Shown piece after piece: positions 1 through 7,314 of a stretch of 64,000 bases of DNA. The stretch comes from Flavonifractor hominis (GTDB lineage Bacteria > Bacillota > Clostridia > Oscillospirales > Oscillospiraceae): assembly GCF_040095835.1 (NCBI RefSeq), contig NZ_JBBMFT010000001.1:248001-312000 (forward strand). The letters run 5' to 3'. The position numbers and the translations under genes were made by a program. The notes beneath the pieces were generated by a model. That model did not search any database, was not told the DNA's origin, and saw nothing but the letters and a program-made list of their open reading frames with translations. Each line of letters begins with the position of its first letter. The first letter of the stretch is position 1.

Positions 1-330
1 GACCCCACCAAAGACAGCATCCAAGTTGGTGTGAGCACAGATAGCAGCAATCTTTTGCTCGGTCAAGGCCAGCAAAATGCGGCCGTTTGGATCGCGATCG
101 GTGATAGACTTTGCCGGGTGGAATAAAACCGGGTGATGGGAAACGATCAGTTGTGCTCCAATCTCAACTGCCTCTGCTACGACTTCTTCAGTAATGTCCA
201 ACGAGACCAAAAGAGTTGTTACGGCCCGGTCTCCCCTGCCTACTAGAAATCCGGCATTGTCAAAGCCGAGCTGCAGAGAAAACGGAGCTTGTCCGTCCAG
301 GTATGCATAGATTTCTCGTACAGTTGCCAT
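1..330 (-). CDS. Nif3-like dinuclear metal-centre protein, 3' end beyond the window
   Basis: The first 110 codons of a DUF34/Nif3-family protein are present; the rest lies beyond base 1. The visible part reads MATVREIYAYLDG, then SLQLGFDNAGFLVG, then VSHHPVLFHPAKSITD and AHTNLDA. The SHHP and HTNLDA stretches carry the histidines and aspartate that bind two metals in this family. The proteins form hexameric rings, and their exact substrate is not settled. The start is ATG at 330 with AGGAG about 8 bases upstream. That ribosome site overlaps the end of trmK, whose stop lies 5 bases before this start. The trmK-Nif3 pairing is common in Firmicutes and supports both calls. Confidence 0.9.
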   Translation of the reverse strand, partial: MATVREIYAYLDGQAPFSLQLGFDNAGFLVGRGDRAVTTLLVSLDITEEVVAEAVEIGAQLIVSHHPVLFHPAKSITDRDPNGRILLALTEQKIAAICAHTNLDAVFGGV

Positions 331-335
331 ATTGT

Positions 336-1031
336 TCACTCCTTTTTCATCCTTTGCAGATCCAGATAGACTTGTTCCAATTCTGCCAGCCTCTGAGCAT
401 CCTCAGAGCGGCTAGATTTCTGAAGTCCAGAGACTGCGTGCTCCACCTGTTTCAGAAGGCGCGTTAGATATTCCATACGTAGAGGGGACGCCTCACCGCT
501 TTGCTGCCGGCCAGCCCAAAGTTCTCCGGCGGTCAGTTCCGGCATTGGACCGGGACAGACGAGAAATATGGTGTAGATTGTGCGGCCTTCCCGTACAAGA
601 ATTTCCCGCTCGATCGTATAGCTGTTTTTCTGTAACCAGCGGCGCAACTCAGGCTGTGCGCTCATGGGCTGTAGCAACAACTGGCAGGACTGTGCTTTGG
701 TCCAGGGTGCGGCGGAAAGAATGGATGCTATGGTTTCTCCGCCCATGCCGGCAATCGCGATAGTCTCGGCTTCATATGGGTGAACCGCCTCCAGACCGTC
801 ACACAAACGAAAGTCCATATGCTGTGTTTGTCCGTATTTTTCGGCGGTCATCCGAGCCCGCTCCAGTGGTCCCTGACGTAAGTCTGTGACCAGAGCATGG
901 TCAATCACTCCGTGCTGTAGTAGCCATACCGGAAGATAGGCGTGATCCGTGCCAATATCTGCAAAGCGTGTACCAGCGGACACTAGCTCCGCCACGGCCA
1001 GCAAACGAGGGGTTAGCGCGATCGGCTTCAT
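336..1031 (-). CDS. trmK: tRNA (adenine22-N1)-methyltransferase TrmK
   Basis: A 231-residue class I SAM-dependent methyltransferase. The SAM-binding loop is seen as FADIGTDHAYLPVWLL near residues 23-38, followed by an acidic residue in VTDLRQGP and the GMGGETI segment typical of TrmK. The family methylates N1 of adenine 22 in tRNA D-loops. Length and motif order fit the family (about 225-235 residues). The C-terminal 50 residues look like the usual helical tail. It is followed at once by the Nif3-like gene, the partner seen in many Gram-positive genomes, so the two are probably co-transcribed. Confidence 0.93.
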   Translation of the reverse strand: MKPIALTPRLLAVAELVSAGTRFADIGTDHAYLPVWLLQHGVIDHALVTDLRQGPLERARMTAEKYGQTQHMDFRLCDGLEAVHPYEAETIAIAGMGGETIASILSAAPWTKAQSCQLLLQPMSAQPELRRWLQKNSYTIEREILVREGRTIYTIFLVCPGPMPELTAGELWAGRQQSGEASPLRMEYLTRLLKQVEHAVSGLQKSSRSEDAQRLAELEQVYLDLQRMKKE

Positions 1032-1051
1032 ATTCTGTCACCTCTTTAAAC

Positions 1052-1081
1052 AAAAAAGGGCGGCCACGGGCCGCCCTTTTT
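1052..1081 (-). terminator. Bidirectional rho-independent terminator
   Basis: The arms AAAAGGGCGGCC and GGCCGCCCTTTT surround a 3-base loop, with A-rich and T-rich flanks on the two sides. It lies just downstream of the stop of the DUF1858 gene and upstream of trmK, so it should end the DUF1858 transcript. Confidence 0.85.
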
Positions 1082-1090
1082 GCTGATTAC

Positions 1091-1297
1091 TTACTCTGCA
1101 ACGCCGATGCTGGCATTAAGCTTAGCCAGCAGGTCGTTTACATCCACACCGTGGACCATGCAGGCCTGCTCCACCGTCTCACCGCGGGAAGACGGGCAAC
1201 CCAGGCAGTGCATACCAATGGACAGAAACAGAGGGGCCGTTTCCGGAGCGATGTCCAGAATATCGCCGATGATAGTGTCTTTTGTAATCTGAGCCAT
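1091..1297 (-). CDS. DUF1858 redox-disulfide domain protein
   Basis: A complete 68-residue protein of the DUF1858 family (hybrid-cluster-protein-associated redox disulfide domain). It opens with the typical MAQITKDTIIGDILDIAPE and holds a CLGC motif (IGMHCLGCPSS) plus a third cysteine in EQACMVHGV. The domain is small, probably cytoplasmic, and widespread in anaerobes. It is thought to work in sulfur or Fe-S chemistry, but its precise role is unknown. The start is ATG at 1297 with GGAGG about 9 bases upstream. It has its own sigma-A-type promoter and a strong terminator, so it is monocistronic. Confidence 0.88.
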   Translation of the reverse strand: MAQITKDTIIGDILDIAPETAPLFLSIGMHCLGCPSSRGETVEQACMVHGVDVNDLLAKLNASIGVAE

Positions 1298-1330
1298 GGG
1301 GGAATACCTCCAAATATCTAGGATATTGGT

Positions 1331-1359
1331 AGTATATCCTATTCCCCATATTTTTTCAA
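1331..1359 (-). promoter_or_regulatory. Sigma-A-type promoter of the DUF1858 gene
   Basis: On the minus strand, TTGAAA (1354-1359) and TATACT (1331-1336) are separated by 17 bases, with the DUF1858 ribosome site just downstream. It lies in the gap between the spoIVA stop and the DUF1858 gene. Confidence 0.75.
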
Positions 1360-1383
1360 TAGATATTTCGATTTCTTTCGTGC

Positions 1384-1660
1384 TTACAAAATAATACAGA
1401 TCAGTCCGCCTGAGCCTTCGTTGATGATGCGCTGCAAAGTTTCCTGAAGCTTAGCTCTGGCATCTTCCGGCATGCGTTTTAACTTACCGTTGAGATCCTC
1501 GCTGACCAGTTCATGGAACGACTTACCAAAAATGTTGGATTGCCAAATGGCTTTGGTATCCCCTTCAAACTCCTGCAACAGGAAATTGACCATCTCTTCC
1601 GACTGTTTCTCATTGCCTACAATAGGAGATACCTCGGTCTCGATATCTGCCCGTATCATA
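1384..1660 (-). CDS. spoIVA: spoIVA, 3' segment (C-terminal 91 codons)
   Basis: This is the C-terminal part of the spore-coat morphogenetic ATPase SpoIVA, cut from its first 400 codons by the 14-kb element. In frame it reads MIRADIETEVSPIVGNEKQS, then EEFEGDTKAIWQSNIFGKS, and ends in NEGSGGLICIIL. That ending is almost diagnostic of SpoIVA, and the stop lies at 1384. The segment has no ribosome site or promoter of its own. An ATG at 1677 lies in the recombinase arm, so this piece should be made only after the element is removed. In the family this region supports SpoVM contact and polymerisation, so the unexcised form should be non-functional. Confidence 0.96.
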
Positions 1661-1680
1661 TGTATTGTATGGAACAAACG
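1651..1680. other. Left attachment junction (attL) of the spoIVA element
   Basis: On the plus strand the site reads CCGTATCATA (spoIVA side), TG (1661-1662), then TATTGTATGGAACAAACG (element side). The element arm is the inverted counterpart of the arm at the right end. The two junctions share ATACA on the minus strand. The CA inside it (1661-1662) lies at the centre of the dyad that forms when the element circularises, so I take it as the two-base crossover core. The recombinase stop codon lies inside this site. Confidence 0.85.
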
Positions 1681-3296
1681 GAAGATTTACCTGATCTACG
1701 TCGGACCAGATATTCCTGGCTCTGGTGGACTGGCTTTACCATCACTTTGGCACAAGCAACATAGGGGGACTGAGCTGGAGAGACTTCAATCCGGTCCAGG
1801 AGTTCAAAAAGCACACCAGCTTCAAATCCATGGGCAAAGTCCATCTCGTACAGGATAGCCTGTTGCAGTGCATCCCCAGACAGCACGTCACTCTCCAGGC
1901 AGCTCGATTCTTCCAGTGCGCTCTGCTGTGCGCTCCATGCCTCAATTTCCTGATTGAAACGCTCATTACGTAAAGCAAATTCCTGATCGGAAATCCGTCC
2001 CTCTATATTCAGGTCCAGAAGTCTATCTTTACGACGGTGGAGCACATCCATTGCGGCTTTGCATTTGGCGATACTGGCATTTCGTTTGGCACTATGGTCT
2101 GTGCTGGCATAAATCTGCATCAATTCCATAGCCAGTTCGGCCTTGGACAGAGGGAGGGCATCTAATGTTTGACGAATTATATCATCTAGCTCTGAAGTGT
2201 ATAAAGCAGGCGAGGTGCAGCCGCTTCTCCCCTTTCGCGCATACTCCTGACACTGCCAGAGTTCCCGGCTGCCAGATTTGGAAGACCGGACTGCATGATA
2301 ATAAGGTATATGATGTCTGGCGCAAATGATTTTCCCGCTGTATGGGTATCTGTTTTGGTAACCACTATGTTCGGGAGAGCGCCTGGCTTGTGCGCGTGCG
2401 CTCAGCAATTGGTTGGCTCTGTCCCACAATTCTTCTGATACAATGGGTGGAACAGATTGCTCATCTTTATACATGACCCAATCTGCTGGCTCCAGATATT
2501 TGCGCTGGCTGAGCTTATAATCATACTTACAGCTTTTTCCCCCGCAGTAATAGCCTTTGTACTTTGGGTTAGATAAAATTCCGCGGATGGTACTGAAGGA
2601 AAAGGGGCGTCCTCTGGTATTCTGATACCCCAGGTCAGTCAGATGTCCCGCAATGGCACGGATACCCATCTGACGGTTGGCATAAAGATCGAATATCAGA
2701 CGCACCAGTTCCGCTTCCTGTTCCTGGATTACCAGTTTTCCATCCTGCTTTTCATATCCCCAGATCTTACTGTTGCCCAGCACGACACCGGATTCAATGG
2801 CTCGCCGAAAGCCAAATTTTACCCGCTCGGAAATTTTCCGCACTTCGTCTTGGGCAATGGAAGACATGATGGTCAGGCGCAATTCTGCATCTGGCATCAG
2901 AGTGTTAATGTTGTCTGACTGGAATAGTACTCCTACCCCGCATTGCAGCAATTCCTGGGTATAGCGGATGCTGTCCAGAGTGTTGCGGGAAAAGCGGGAG
3001 ATCTCCTTGGTGACAATAAAATCAAACTTTCCGTGTTTTGCATCTCCCACCATCTTCAGAAAGCTCTCGCGTTTTCCGGCACTGGTGCCGCTGATGCCCT
3101 CGTCCACATAGCCGTCCACCAGGGTCCAGGAAGGGCATTTGATAATATAATCCGTATAATACTGGACCTGAGCAGCCAGGGAATGAAGCTGCTCTTCCTT
3201 TTCAGTGGATACACGGGCATAAAAAGTTACGCGCAGGTTCAAGTCATAGATGCTTTTTCCCTGGTTTAGGGCACTACGCATTTCGTAGAGATCCAT
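1656..3296 (-). CDS. Large serine recombinase of the spoIVA element
   Basis: A 546-residue large serine recombinase. The resolvase-type catalytic domain begins near residue 22 with VTFYARVSTE (nucleophile Ser30), followed by VDEGISGTS and the ISRFSRN arginine motif. The recombinase domain (GYQNTRGRPFSFSTIRGIL) spans roughly residues 170-300. A modified zinc ribbon follows (GKIICARHH, WQCQEYARKGRSGC), then a coiled-coil stretch. Size and layout resemble SpoIVCA, which excises skin from sigK. The final codons (CSIQYI) and the TGA stop lie in the left attachment site, so the stop is completed by spoIVA DNA. In the excised circle the frame would run on for about 23 codons. The start is ATG at 3296 with GAGGTG upstream; no convincing promoter was seen. 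Its position at the junction strongly implies it cuts this site. Confidence 0.93.
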   Translation of the reverse strand: MDLYEMRSALNQGKSIYDLNLRVTFYARVSTEKEEQLHSLAAQVQYYTDYIIKCPSWTLVDGYVDEGISGTSAGKRESFLKMVGDAKHGKFDFIVTKEISRFSRNTLDSIRYTQELLQCGVGVLFQSDNINTLMPDAELRLTIMSSIAQDEVRKISERVKFGFRRAIESGVVLGNSKIWGYEKQDGKLVIQEQEAELVRLIFDLYANRQMGIRAIAGHLTDLGYQNTRGRPFSFSTIRGILSNPKYKGYYCGGKSCKYDYKLSQRKYLEPADWVMYKDEQSVPPIVSEELWDRANQLLSARAQARRSPEHSGYQNRYPYSGKIICARHHIPYYHAVRSSKSGSRELWQCQEYARKGRSGCTSPALYTSELDDIIRQTLDALPLSKAELAMELMQIYASTDHSAKRNASIAKCKAAMDVLHRRKDRLLDLNIEGRISDQEFALRNERFNQEIEAWSAQQSALEESSCLESDVLSGDALQQAILYEMDFAHGFEAGVLFELLDRIEVSPAQSPYVACAKVMVKPVHQSQEYLVRRRSGKSSVCSIQYI

Positions 3297-3360
3297 GATG
3301 CACCTCTTTTCTTTGTTTCATACACTGTTATCATAATACAGGGAGAGCTTATCCATGCTA

Positions 3361-3397
3361 AAAAAATCGTCTGCACCCTGTAATCGGGTGCAGACGA
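3361..3397 (-). terminator. Terminator of the 101-residue membrane protein gene
   Basis: On the minus strand the arms TCGTCTGCACCC and GGGTGCAGACGA enclose a 7-base loop and are followed by a run of at least six T. It separates the small membrane protein gene from the recombinase gene, so the recombinase should have its own promoter. Confidence 0.88.
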
Positions 3398-3415
3398 ACG
3401 CTTCCACAGTGTTAT

Positions 3416-3721
3416 CTACATCAGCATATCTTGGTTGATATAGTAATCTCCTTTGTATTTCACAATAAAGTGGTCGTTTTTTACACTGGTCTGATAAACG
3501 CATTCCCCACTTGTATCTAATATAGCAACCTGACTTTCCCAAAAAACATATTGCCGATCCCCCTCAAAGTTTTCCGTCAATTCATCGATTTGTATAAAAC
3601 CAGAGGGGACACGTTGTACAACCTTAGCTTCAAATCTATTCTGATGTTGATAGAATAGAAGAAAGAAGACTATCAATAAGAGAATAGCGGGAAACAGCAG
3701 AATCTTTTTTCTTTGATTCAT
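3416..3721 (-). CDS. Small membrane-anchored protein of unknown function
   Basis: A 101-residue protein I do not recognise. A short basic N-terminus (MNQRKK) leads into one hydrophobic segment (about residues 6-24, ILLFPAILLLIVFFLLF). A soluble tail of about 75 residues follows, which would lie outside the cell or forespore membrane. The start is ATG at 3721 with a G-rich ribosome site about 7 bases upstream. A well-formed sigma-A promoter and its own terminator make it a single-gene unit active in growing cells. It sits between the recombinase and the candidate directionality factor. It could be cargo or part of the element's control; nothing in the sequence decides this. Confidence 0.7.
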   Translation of the reverse strand: MNQRKKILLFPAILLLIVFFLLFYQHQNRFEAKVVQRVPSGFIQIDELTENFEGDRQYVFWESQVAILDTSGECVYQTSVKNDHFIVKYKGDYYINQDMLM

Positions 3722-3747
3722 ACATATCCACCCCTATCTTTTAAAAA

Positions 3748-3776
3748 ATTATACCATATTTATATAGAAAGGACAA
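3748..3776 (-). promoter_or_regulatory. Sigma-A-type promoter of the small membrane protein gene
   Basis: On the minus strand, TTGTCC (3771-3776) and TATAAT (3748-3753) are separated by 17 bases. The -35 box is part of the 3' arm of the preceding terminator hairpin, so the two signals overlap. Confidence 0.78.
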
Positions 3777-3800
3777 GATCCCATAGGTGAGATCTTGTCC
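3771..3800 (-). terminator. Terminator after the 50-residue protein gene
   Basis: The perfect 10-bp arms GGACAAGATC and GATCTTGTCC enclose a 10-base loop, followed on the minus strand by TTTCTATAT. It lies 6 bases beyond the stop of the small gene at 3807. Confidence 0.8.
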
Positions 3801-3806
3801 TTTGCG

Positions 3807-3959
3807 TTATGTACGGTTATGTGCATTCCAAATCAAGATTTGTTGTTTTGCGTGCTGATATTGATCCAGTGAGATTTTTTTTTGCAGGTAAAGGCGCTCG
3901 TTGATCTGTAACATGATCTCACGTTTCAAGGGAATCATAGCTTTGACGGAATTATCCAT
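3807..3959 (-). CDS. 50-residue protein, candidate recombination directionality factor
   Basis: A basic, helical 50-residue protein starting MDNSVKAMIPLKREIMLQIN and continuing with ERLYLQKKISLDQYQHAKQQ. I chose the ATG at 3959 because GGGAG lies about 10 bases upstream and the sigma-E-like promoter sits just above it. An ATG further upstream (3998) would lie inside that promoter. Large serine recombinases need a small partner protein to excise rather than integrate. The known sporulation examples (SprB for SP-beta, CD1234 for the C. difficile skin) are small proteins made in the mother cell. Size, charge, location in the element and promoter fit that role, but I see no recognisable homology, so the function is inferred. 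Confidence 0.68.
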   Translation of the reverse strand: MDNSVKAMIPLKREIMLQINERLYLQKKISLDQYQHAKQQILIWNAHNRT

Positions 3960-3981
3960 TGCGGTCACACTCCCTGAACAG

Positions 3982-4010
3982 AGTGTATGGAACCGCAAGA
4001 TGTATTATGA
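3982..4010 (-). promoter_or_regulatory. Sigma-E-like promoter of the 50-residue protein gene
   Basis: On the minus strand, TCATAAT (4004-4010) and CATACACT (3982-3989) are separated by 14 bases. The -10 is a full match to the B. subtilis sigma-E consensus CATACAMT. The -35 matches KMATATT at 6 of 7 positions. Spacing is the usual one. It begins only 4 bases beyond the purF stop. This would switch the gene on in the mother cell after engulfment begins. Confidence 0.72.
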
Positions 4011-4013
4011 CGC

Positions 4014-5378
4014 TTATACGCTGATAGGATAGCGACCGGTAAAGCATCCATCGCAAAAGCCACAGGTGGCGTCTGGCGCGATTTTGTGCAGATCCTCCAG
4101 ACTCAAAAAGCCGAGACTGTCCGCACCGATCAGCTCTCGGATCTCTTCCACAGAATAGCGGCAGGCAATCAGATTTTCTTTATCCGGAATATCGGTTCCG
4201 AAGAAACAGGGAGCAATGAAAGGCGGCGCAGAAGAACGCATATGTACCTCACACGCTCCGGCCTCTCTTAGCAATGAGACGATCTGCCTGGATGTCGTGC
4301 CGCGGACGATAGAGTCGTCAATCATAATAACCCGTTTGCCGTCCACACAGCTTTTCAATGGCCCAAGTTTGATGCGTACTGCCTGTTCCCGGCTCTGCTG
4401 GCCTGGTGTGATAAACGTGCGGCCGATGTACCTGTTTTTTATCAGCCCTATACCATAAGGGATCCCAGCCTCCTCGGCATATCCCATGGCGGCGTCCAGT
4501 CCGGAATCAGGCACACCGATAACTACGTCTGCTTCTACTGGATAGGCCTTAGCTAGCAGGCGACCAGCACGGCGTCTGGCTTCATGGACGGATTGACCAC
4601 AGATCACCGAGTCAGGTCGCGCAAAATAGATGTATTCAAAAATACACATATGGCTGGTGGCGCTTTCGCAGTTTTCACGAATAGAGGTAACGGTTCCCCC
4701 TTCCACAACTACGATTTCACCGGGCTCCACTTCCCGTTCAAACTGCGCACCCACTGCGTTAAGCGCACAGCTCTCCGAAGCAAATATTACGGCGTCTCCC
4801 CTACGTCCCATGCACAATGGGCGGAATCCCCAGGGGTCACGGACTGCGATAAGCTTCTGCGGAGACATGACCAACAAAGAGTAAGCCCCGCGCAGGCCCT
4901 TCACCGCTTGACAGACTGCCTCCTCCACTGAATCACAGCGCAGACGCTCCTGAGCGATGGCATAGGCAATGAGCTCAGAATCCGTGGTAGTCTGAAAAAT
5001 AGCCCCTCGATATTCAAACGTGGTACGCAGCTGCTTGGTATTGACCAAATTTCCGTTGTGCGCTACCGCAAGTGTGCCTTTTACATAATTGAGTGTGAGC
5101 GGCTGTGCGTTTTCTCTCTGAGTACCGCCGGTAGTGGCATACCGCACATGGCCCACCGCCATGGTGCCATTGAGCCGGTTCAGCGTTTCCGGGTCAAAGA
5201 CCTCACCCACCAGGCCTACATCCTTGTGAAAAGAGAGTTCACGATTGTTGATTGCTGCAATCCCGCAGGATTCCTGTCCCCGATGTTGAAGAGCGTACAG
5301 GCCATAATAAACAGTACGGGCACAGTTGCCCTGCGGATCATAAATTCCGAATATACCACATTCCTCATGGATAGGCAT
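4014..5378 (-). CDS. purF: Amidophosphoribosyltransferase PurF
   Basis: A 454-residue glutamine amidotransferase that makes phosphoribosylamine from PRPP and glutamine, the first step of purine synthesis. The N-terminus MPIHEECGIFGIYD is the short propeptide plus nucleophile Cys7. HVRYATTG and AHNGNLVN belong to the glutaminase site. The PRPP loop is VIMIDDSIVRGTTSRQ. Cysteines in HMCIFEY, CFFGTD and CGFCDGCF fit the [4Fe-4S] cluster of Bacillus-type PurF. The start has GGGAGG upstream. It lies apart from other pur genes, inside the spoIVA element and behind the terminator after amt-PII. No promoter fits between that terminator and the start, so read-through is likely. Confidence 0.96.
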   Translation of the reverse strand: MPIHEECGIFGIYDPQGNCARTVYYGLYALQHRGQESCGIAAINNRELSFHKDVGLVGEVFDPETLNRLNGTMAVGHVRYATTGGTQRENAQPLTLNYVKGTLAVAHNGNLVNTKQLRTTFEYRGAIFQTTTDSELIAYAIAQERLRCDSVEEAVCQAVKGLRGAYSLLVMSPQKLIAVRDPWGFRPLCMGRRGDAVIFASESCALNAVGAQFEREVEPGEIVVVEGGTVTSIRENCESATSHMCIFEYIYFARPDSVICGQSVHEARRRAGRLLAKAYPVEADVVIGVPDSGLDAAMGYAEEAGIPYGIGLIKNRYIGRTFITPGQQSREQAVRIKLGPLKSCVDGKRVIMIDDSIVRGTTSRQIVSLLREAGACEVHMRSSAPPFIAPCFFGTDIPDKENLIACRYSVEEIRELIGADSLGFLSLEDLHKIAPDATCGFCDGCFTGRYPISV

Positions 5379-5410
5379 AATGATTCCTCCCTGAACCGGA
5401 TTAAAAACAG

Positions 5411-5446
5411 AAAAAAGGCGCTGTGGCCCAATGCCACAGCGCCTTT
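5411..5446 (-). terminator. Terminator between amt-PII and purF
   Basis: The arms AAGGCGCTGTGGC and GCCACAGCGCCTT enclose a 5-base loop and are followed on the minus strand by TTTTTT. It lies 53 bases after the amt-PII stop and 33 bases before purF. There is little room for a promoter behind it, so it may act as a partial terminator that tunes purF. Confidence 0.85.
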
Positions 5447-5498
5447 ACTGCTGACCCCGCCATTATAAGCGCCTGCCGCAGTTTTGTCAAGAGAACCT

Positions 5499-7163
5499 TC
5501 AGTTGTCATCCTGAAGGGCGTCATAATCCAACTCGCCGGTGCGAATCTTCACCGCATGTTCCACAGGACAGACAAAGATCTTGCCATCTCCCTGGGTACC
5601 AGTGCACAATGCCCGTTCTGCAGCAGCCACTACCAGAGCTGGATCTACTTTTGCCACCACGATATCCACCTGCAGCTTGGGCAGCAAATGCATGCTCATT
5701 TTTACTCCGCGGTACTGCCCCACTTTACCCATCTGGGCGCCGCAGCCCATTACACGGCTGACGGTCATGCCGGTTACACCAATAGACGCCATAGCATCTC
5801 GCAGGACCGAGAAACGTTCTTCCCGGCAGATAATGCTGATCTTGGTCATGCCGCTTTCGGTGTGCTTAATCGAATGGCTGTCGTCCAGCACCACCGGCGT
5901 CAGATGCGTAAGGTCGACCGATGTGCCACATTCTTCACCGATAGTACCGGGTGCGGCAGGCAGGAAGTCAGCATAGGCGGAGGCCAGTGCATGCTCGGTA
6001 ATATCCAGCCCCATGATCTCCTCCTCTGGAGATACCCGCAGTCCAATGGTTTTATCGATAATCTTAAACACGATGAACATAGTCACCACAGTATAAGCAC
6101 CGATGACCACTACACCTAAGCACTGAATGCACAGATGGGCCAGACCGCCGCCATAGAACAGACCGCTGGAGGTATTGAATAGTCCGTCGGCCAGCGTGCC
6201 CCAAATACCATTGGCGCAGTGGACCGCTACTGCACCGACCGGGTCATCCACATGGAGCTTAAAGTCCAGCAGCTCCACTACCAGGACCACCAAAATACCA
6301 TCTACCGCACCAATGATAATAGCACCCAGGGCATCTACTGTAGCACAGGGTGCCGTAATACCAACCAGACCAGCCAGTGAGGCATTGAGACACATGGACA
6401 CATCGGGTTTTCCACTACGTACCCAAGTAAAGAGCATACAGCATATTGTGGCCACGGCAGGAGCCAAAGTGGTATTGCCCAAAATTTGAGCCAGCTGAGC
6501 CGTATCCGAAGCTGCAGCCCCATTAAACCCATACCAGCAGAACCAGAGGATAAAACACCCCAATGCCCCAAGGGTCAAAGAGTGGCCCGGGATCGCATTA
6601 ACTTTGATCTTCCCATCCGGCTGCTTGGTGTATTTGCCCAGTCTGGGCCCCAGCATCCAGGCGCCTACCAGTGCAGTTAACCCGCCTACCATATGGATGA
6701 CCGAAGAACCAGCAAAATCCACATAGCCCAACTGGGCCAGCCAGCCCTGACCATTCCAAACCCAGCCAGCTTCAATGGGATAAATCACGGCGCTGATTAC
6801 GCCGGAATATATGCAATAAGCCAAAAACTTGGTGCGCTCAGCCATGGCGCCGGATACAATCGTAGCTGCCGTGGCGCAGAACACCAGCTGGAAGAAAAAG
6901 TTGGACCAGTCAAAGGCGTAAAAATCAGTAAACATCTGATACTCCGGCATGCCAATCAGTCCGAAGAAATAGTTTTCACTATTCATAATGCCATAGCCCA
7001 ACAGGACAAACACCGCTGTGCCGATGCAGAAGTCCATGAGGTTCTTCATGATGATATTGCCGGCATTTTTCGCTCTTGTAAAACCGGTTTCCACCATGGC
7101 AAAGCCACACTGCATGAAAAAGACCAAAATTGCACCCATCAGGTACCAAATCGATAAATCCAT
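5499..7163 (-). CDS. Ammonium transporter fused to a C-terminal PII domain (Amt-GlnK)
   Basis: A 554-residue fusion. Residues 1 to about 400 are an Amt/MEP channel with about 11 membrane segments, including GFAMVETGFTRAKNAGNI and the paired-histidine regions VIHMVGG and AVHCANGIWG. After a linker of about 40 residues, positions 439-554 form a complete PII protein: MTKISIICREE, a T-loop ending GQYRGVKM, and the C-terminal signature GDGKIFVCPVEHAVKIRTGE. Free GlnK proteins plug Amt under nitrogen sufficiency, so the fusion would be a channel carrying its own gate. I chose the ATG at 7163 because AGGAGGAG lies 8 bases upstream; earlier in-frame codons lie in the leader hairpins. It sits next to purF and diverges from glnA. 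Confidence 0.95.
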   Translation of the reverse strand: MDLSIWYLMGAILVFFMQCGFAMVETGFTRAKNAGNIIMKNLMDFCIGTAVFVLLGYGIMNSENYFFGLIGMPEYQMFTDFYAFDWSNFFFQLVFCATAATIVSGAMAERTKFLAYCIYSGVISAVIYPIEAGWVWNGQGWLAQLGYVDFAGSSVIHMVGGLTALVGAWMLGPRLGKYTKQPDGKIKVNAIPGHSLTLGALGCFILWFCWYGFNGAAASDTAQLAQILGNTTLAPAVATICCMLFTWVRSGKPDVSMCLNASLAGLVGITAPCATVDALGAIIIGAVDGILVVLVVELLDFKLHVDDPVGAVAVHCANGIWGTLADGLFNTSSGLFYGGGLAHLCIQCLGVVVIGAYTVVTMFIVFKIIDKTIGLRVSPEEEIMGLDITEHALASAYADFLPAAPGTIGEECGTSVDLTHLTPVVLDDSHSIKHTESGMTKISIICREERFSVLRDAMASIGVTGMTVSRVMGCGAQMGKVGQYRGVKMSMHLLPKLQVDIVVAKVDPALVVAAAERALCTGTQGDGKIFVCPVEHAVKIRTGELDYDALQDDN

Positions 7164-7185
7164 AGCTTCTCTCCTCCTCCGTATC

Positions 7186-7301
7186 AAAAAGACGTACCTG
7201 CCGGTGATCTGCCGGCGGGCACGTCCTTGTGCGGATATATGGTTGGTATTCTCTGCTGCAGCAAGCAAAATAGGCGCCGCCGGTAAGATCCCGGCAGCGC
7301 C
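7186..7301 (-). promoter_or_regulatory. Two-hairpin leader with terminator upstream of amt-PII
   Basis: Between the promoter and the amt-PII start, two strong hairpins form on the minus-strand RNA. The first (7301-7273) pairs GGCGCTGCCGG with CCGGCGGCGCC. The second (7225-7186) pairs GACGTGCC and GCCGG with CCGGC and GGTACGTC, and ends in TTTTT just before the ribosome site. The second is an intrinsic terminator inside the leader, so transcription must be rescued to reach the gene. The ANTAR-domain protein encoded at 9051 is the likely antiterminator. The loops here are 7 bases, not the 6 expected of a textbook ANTAR site. Confidence 0.7.
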
Positions 7302-7314
7302 TTTGCTTATTCAG

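Noticed and set aside
3324..3354. Sigma-E promoter for the recombinase (GGATAAG and TGATAACA)
   Set aside because: Both boxes match poorly; a TATGAT is present but has no good -35. I leave the recombinase promoter undefined.
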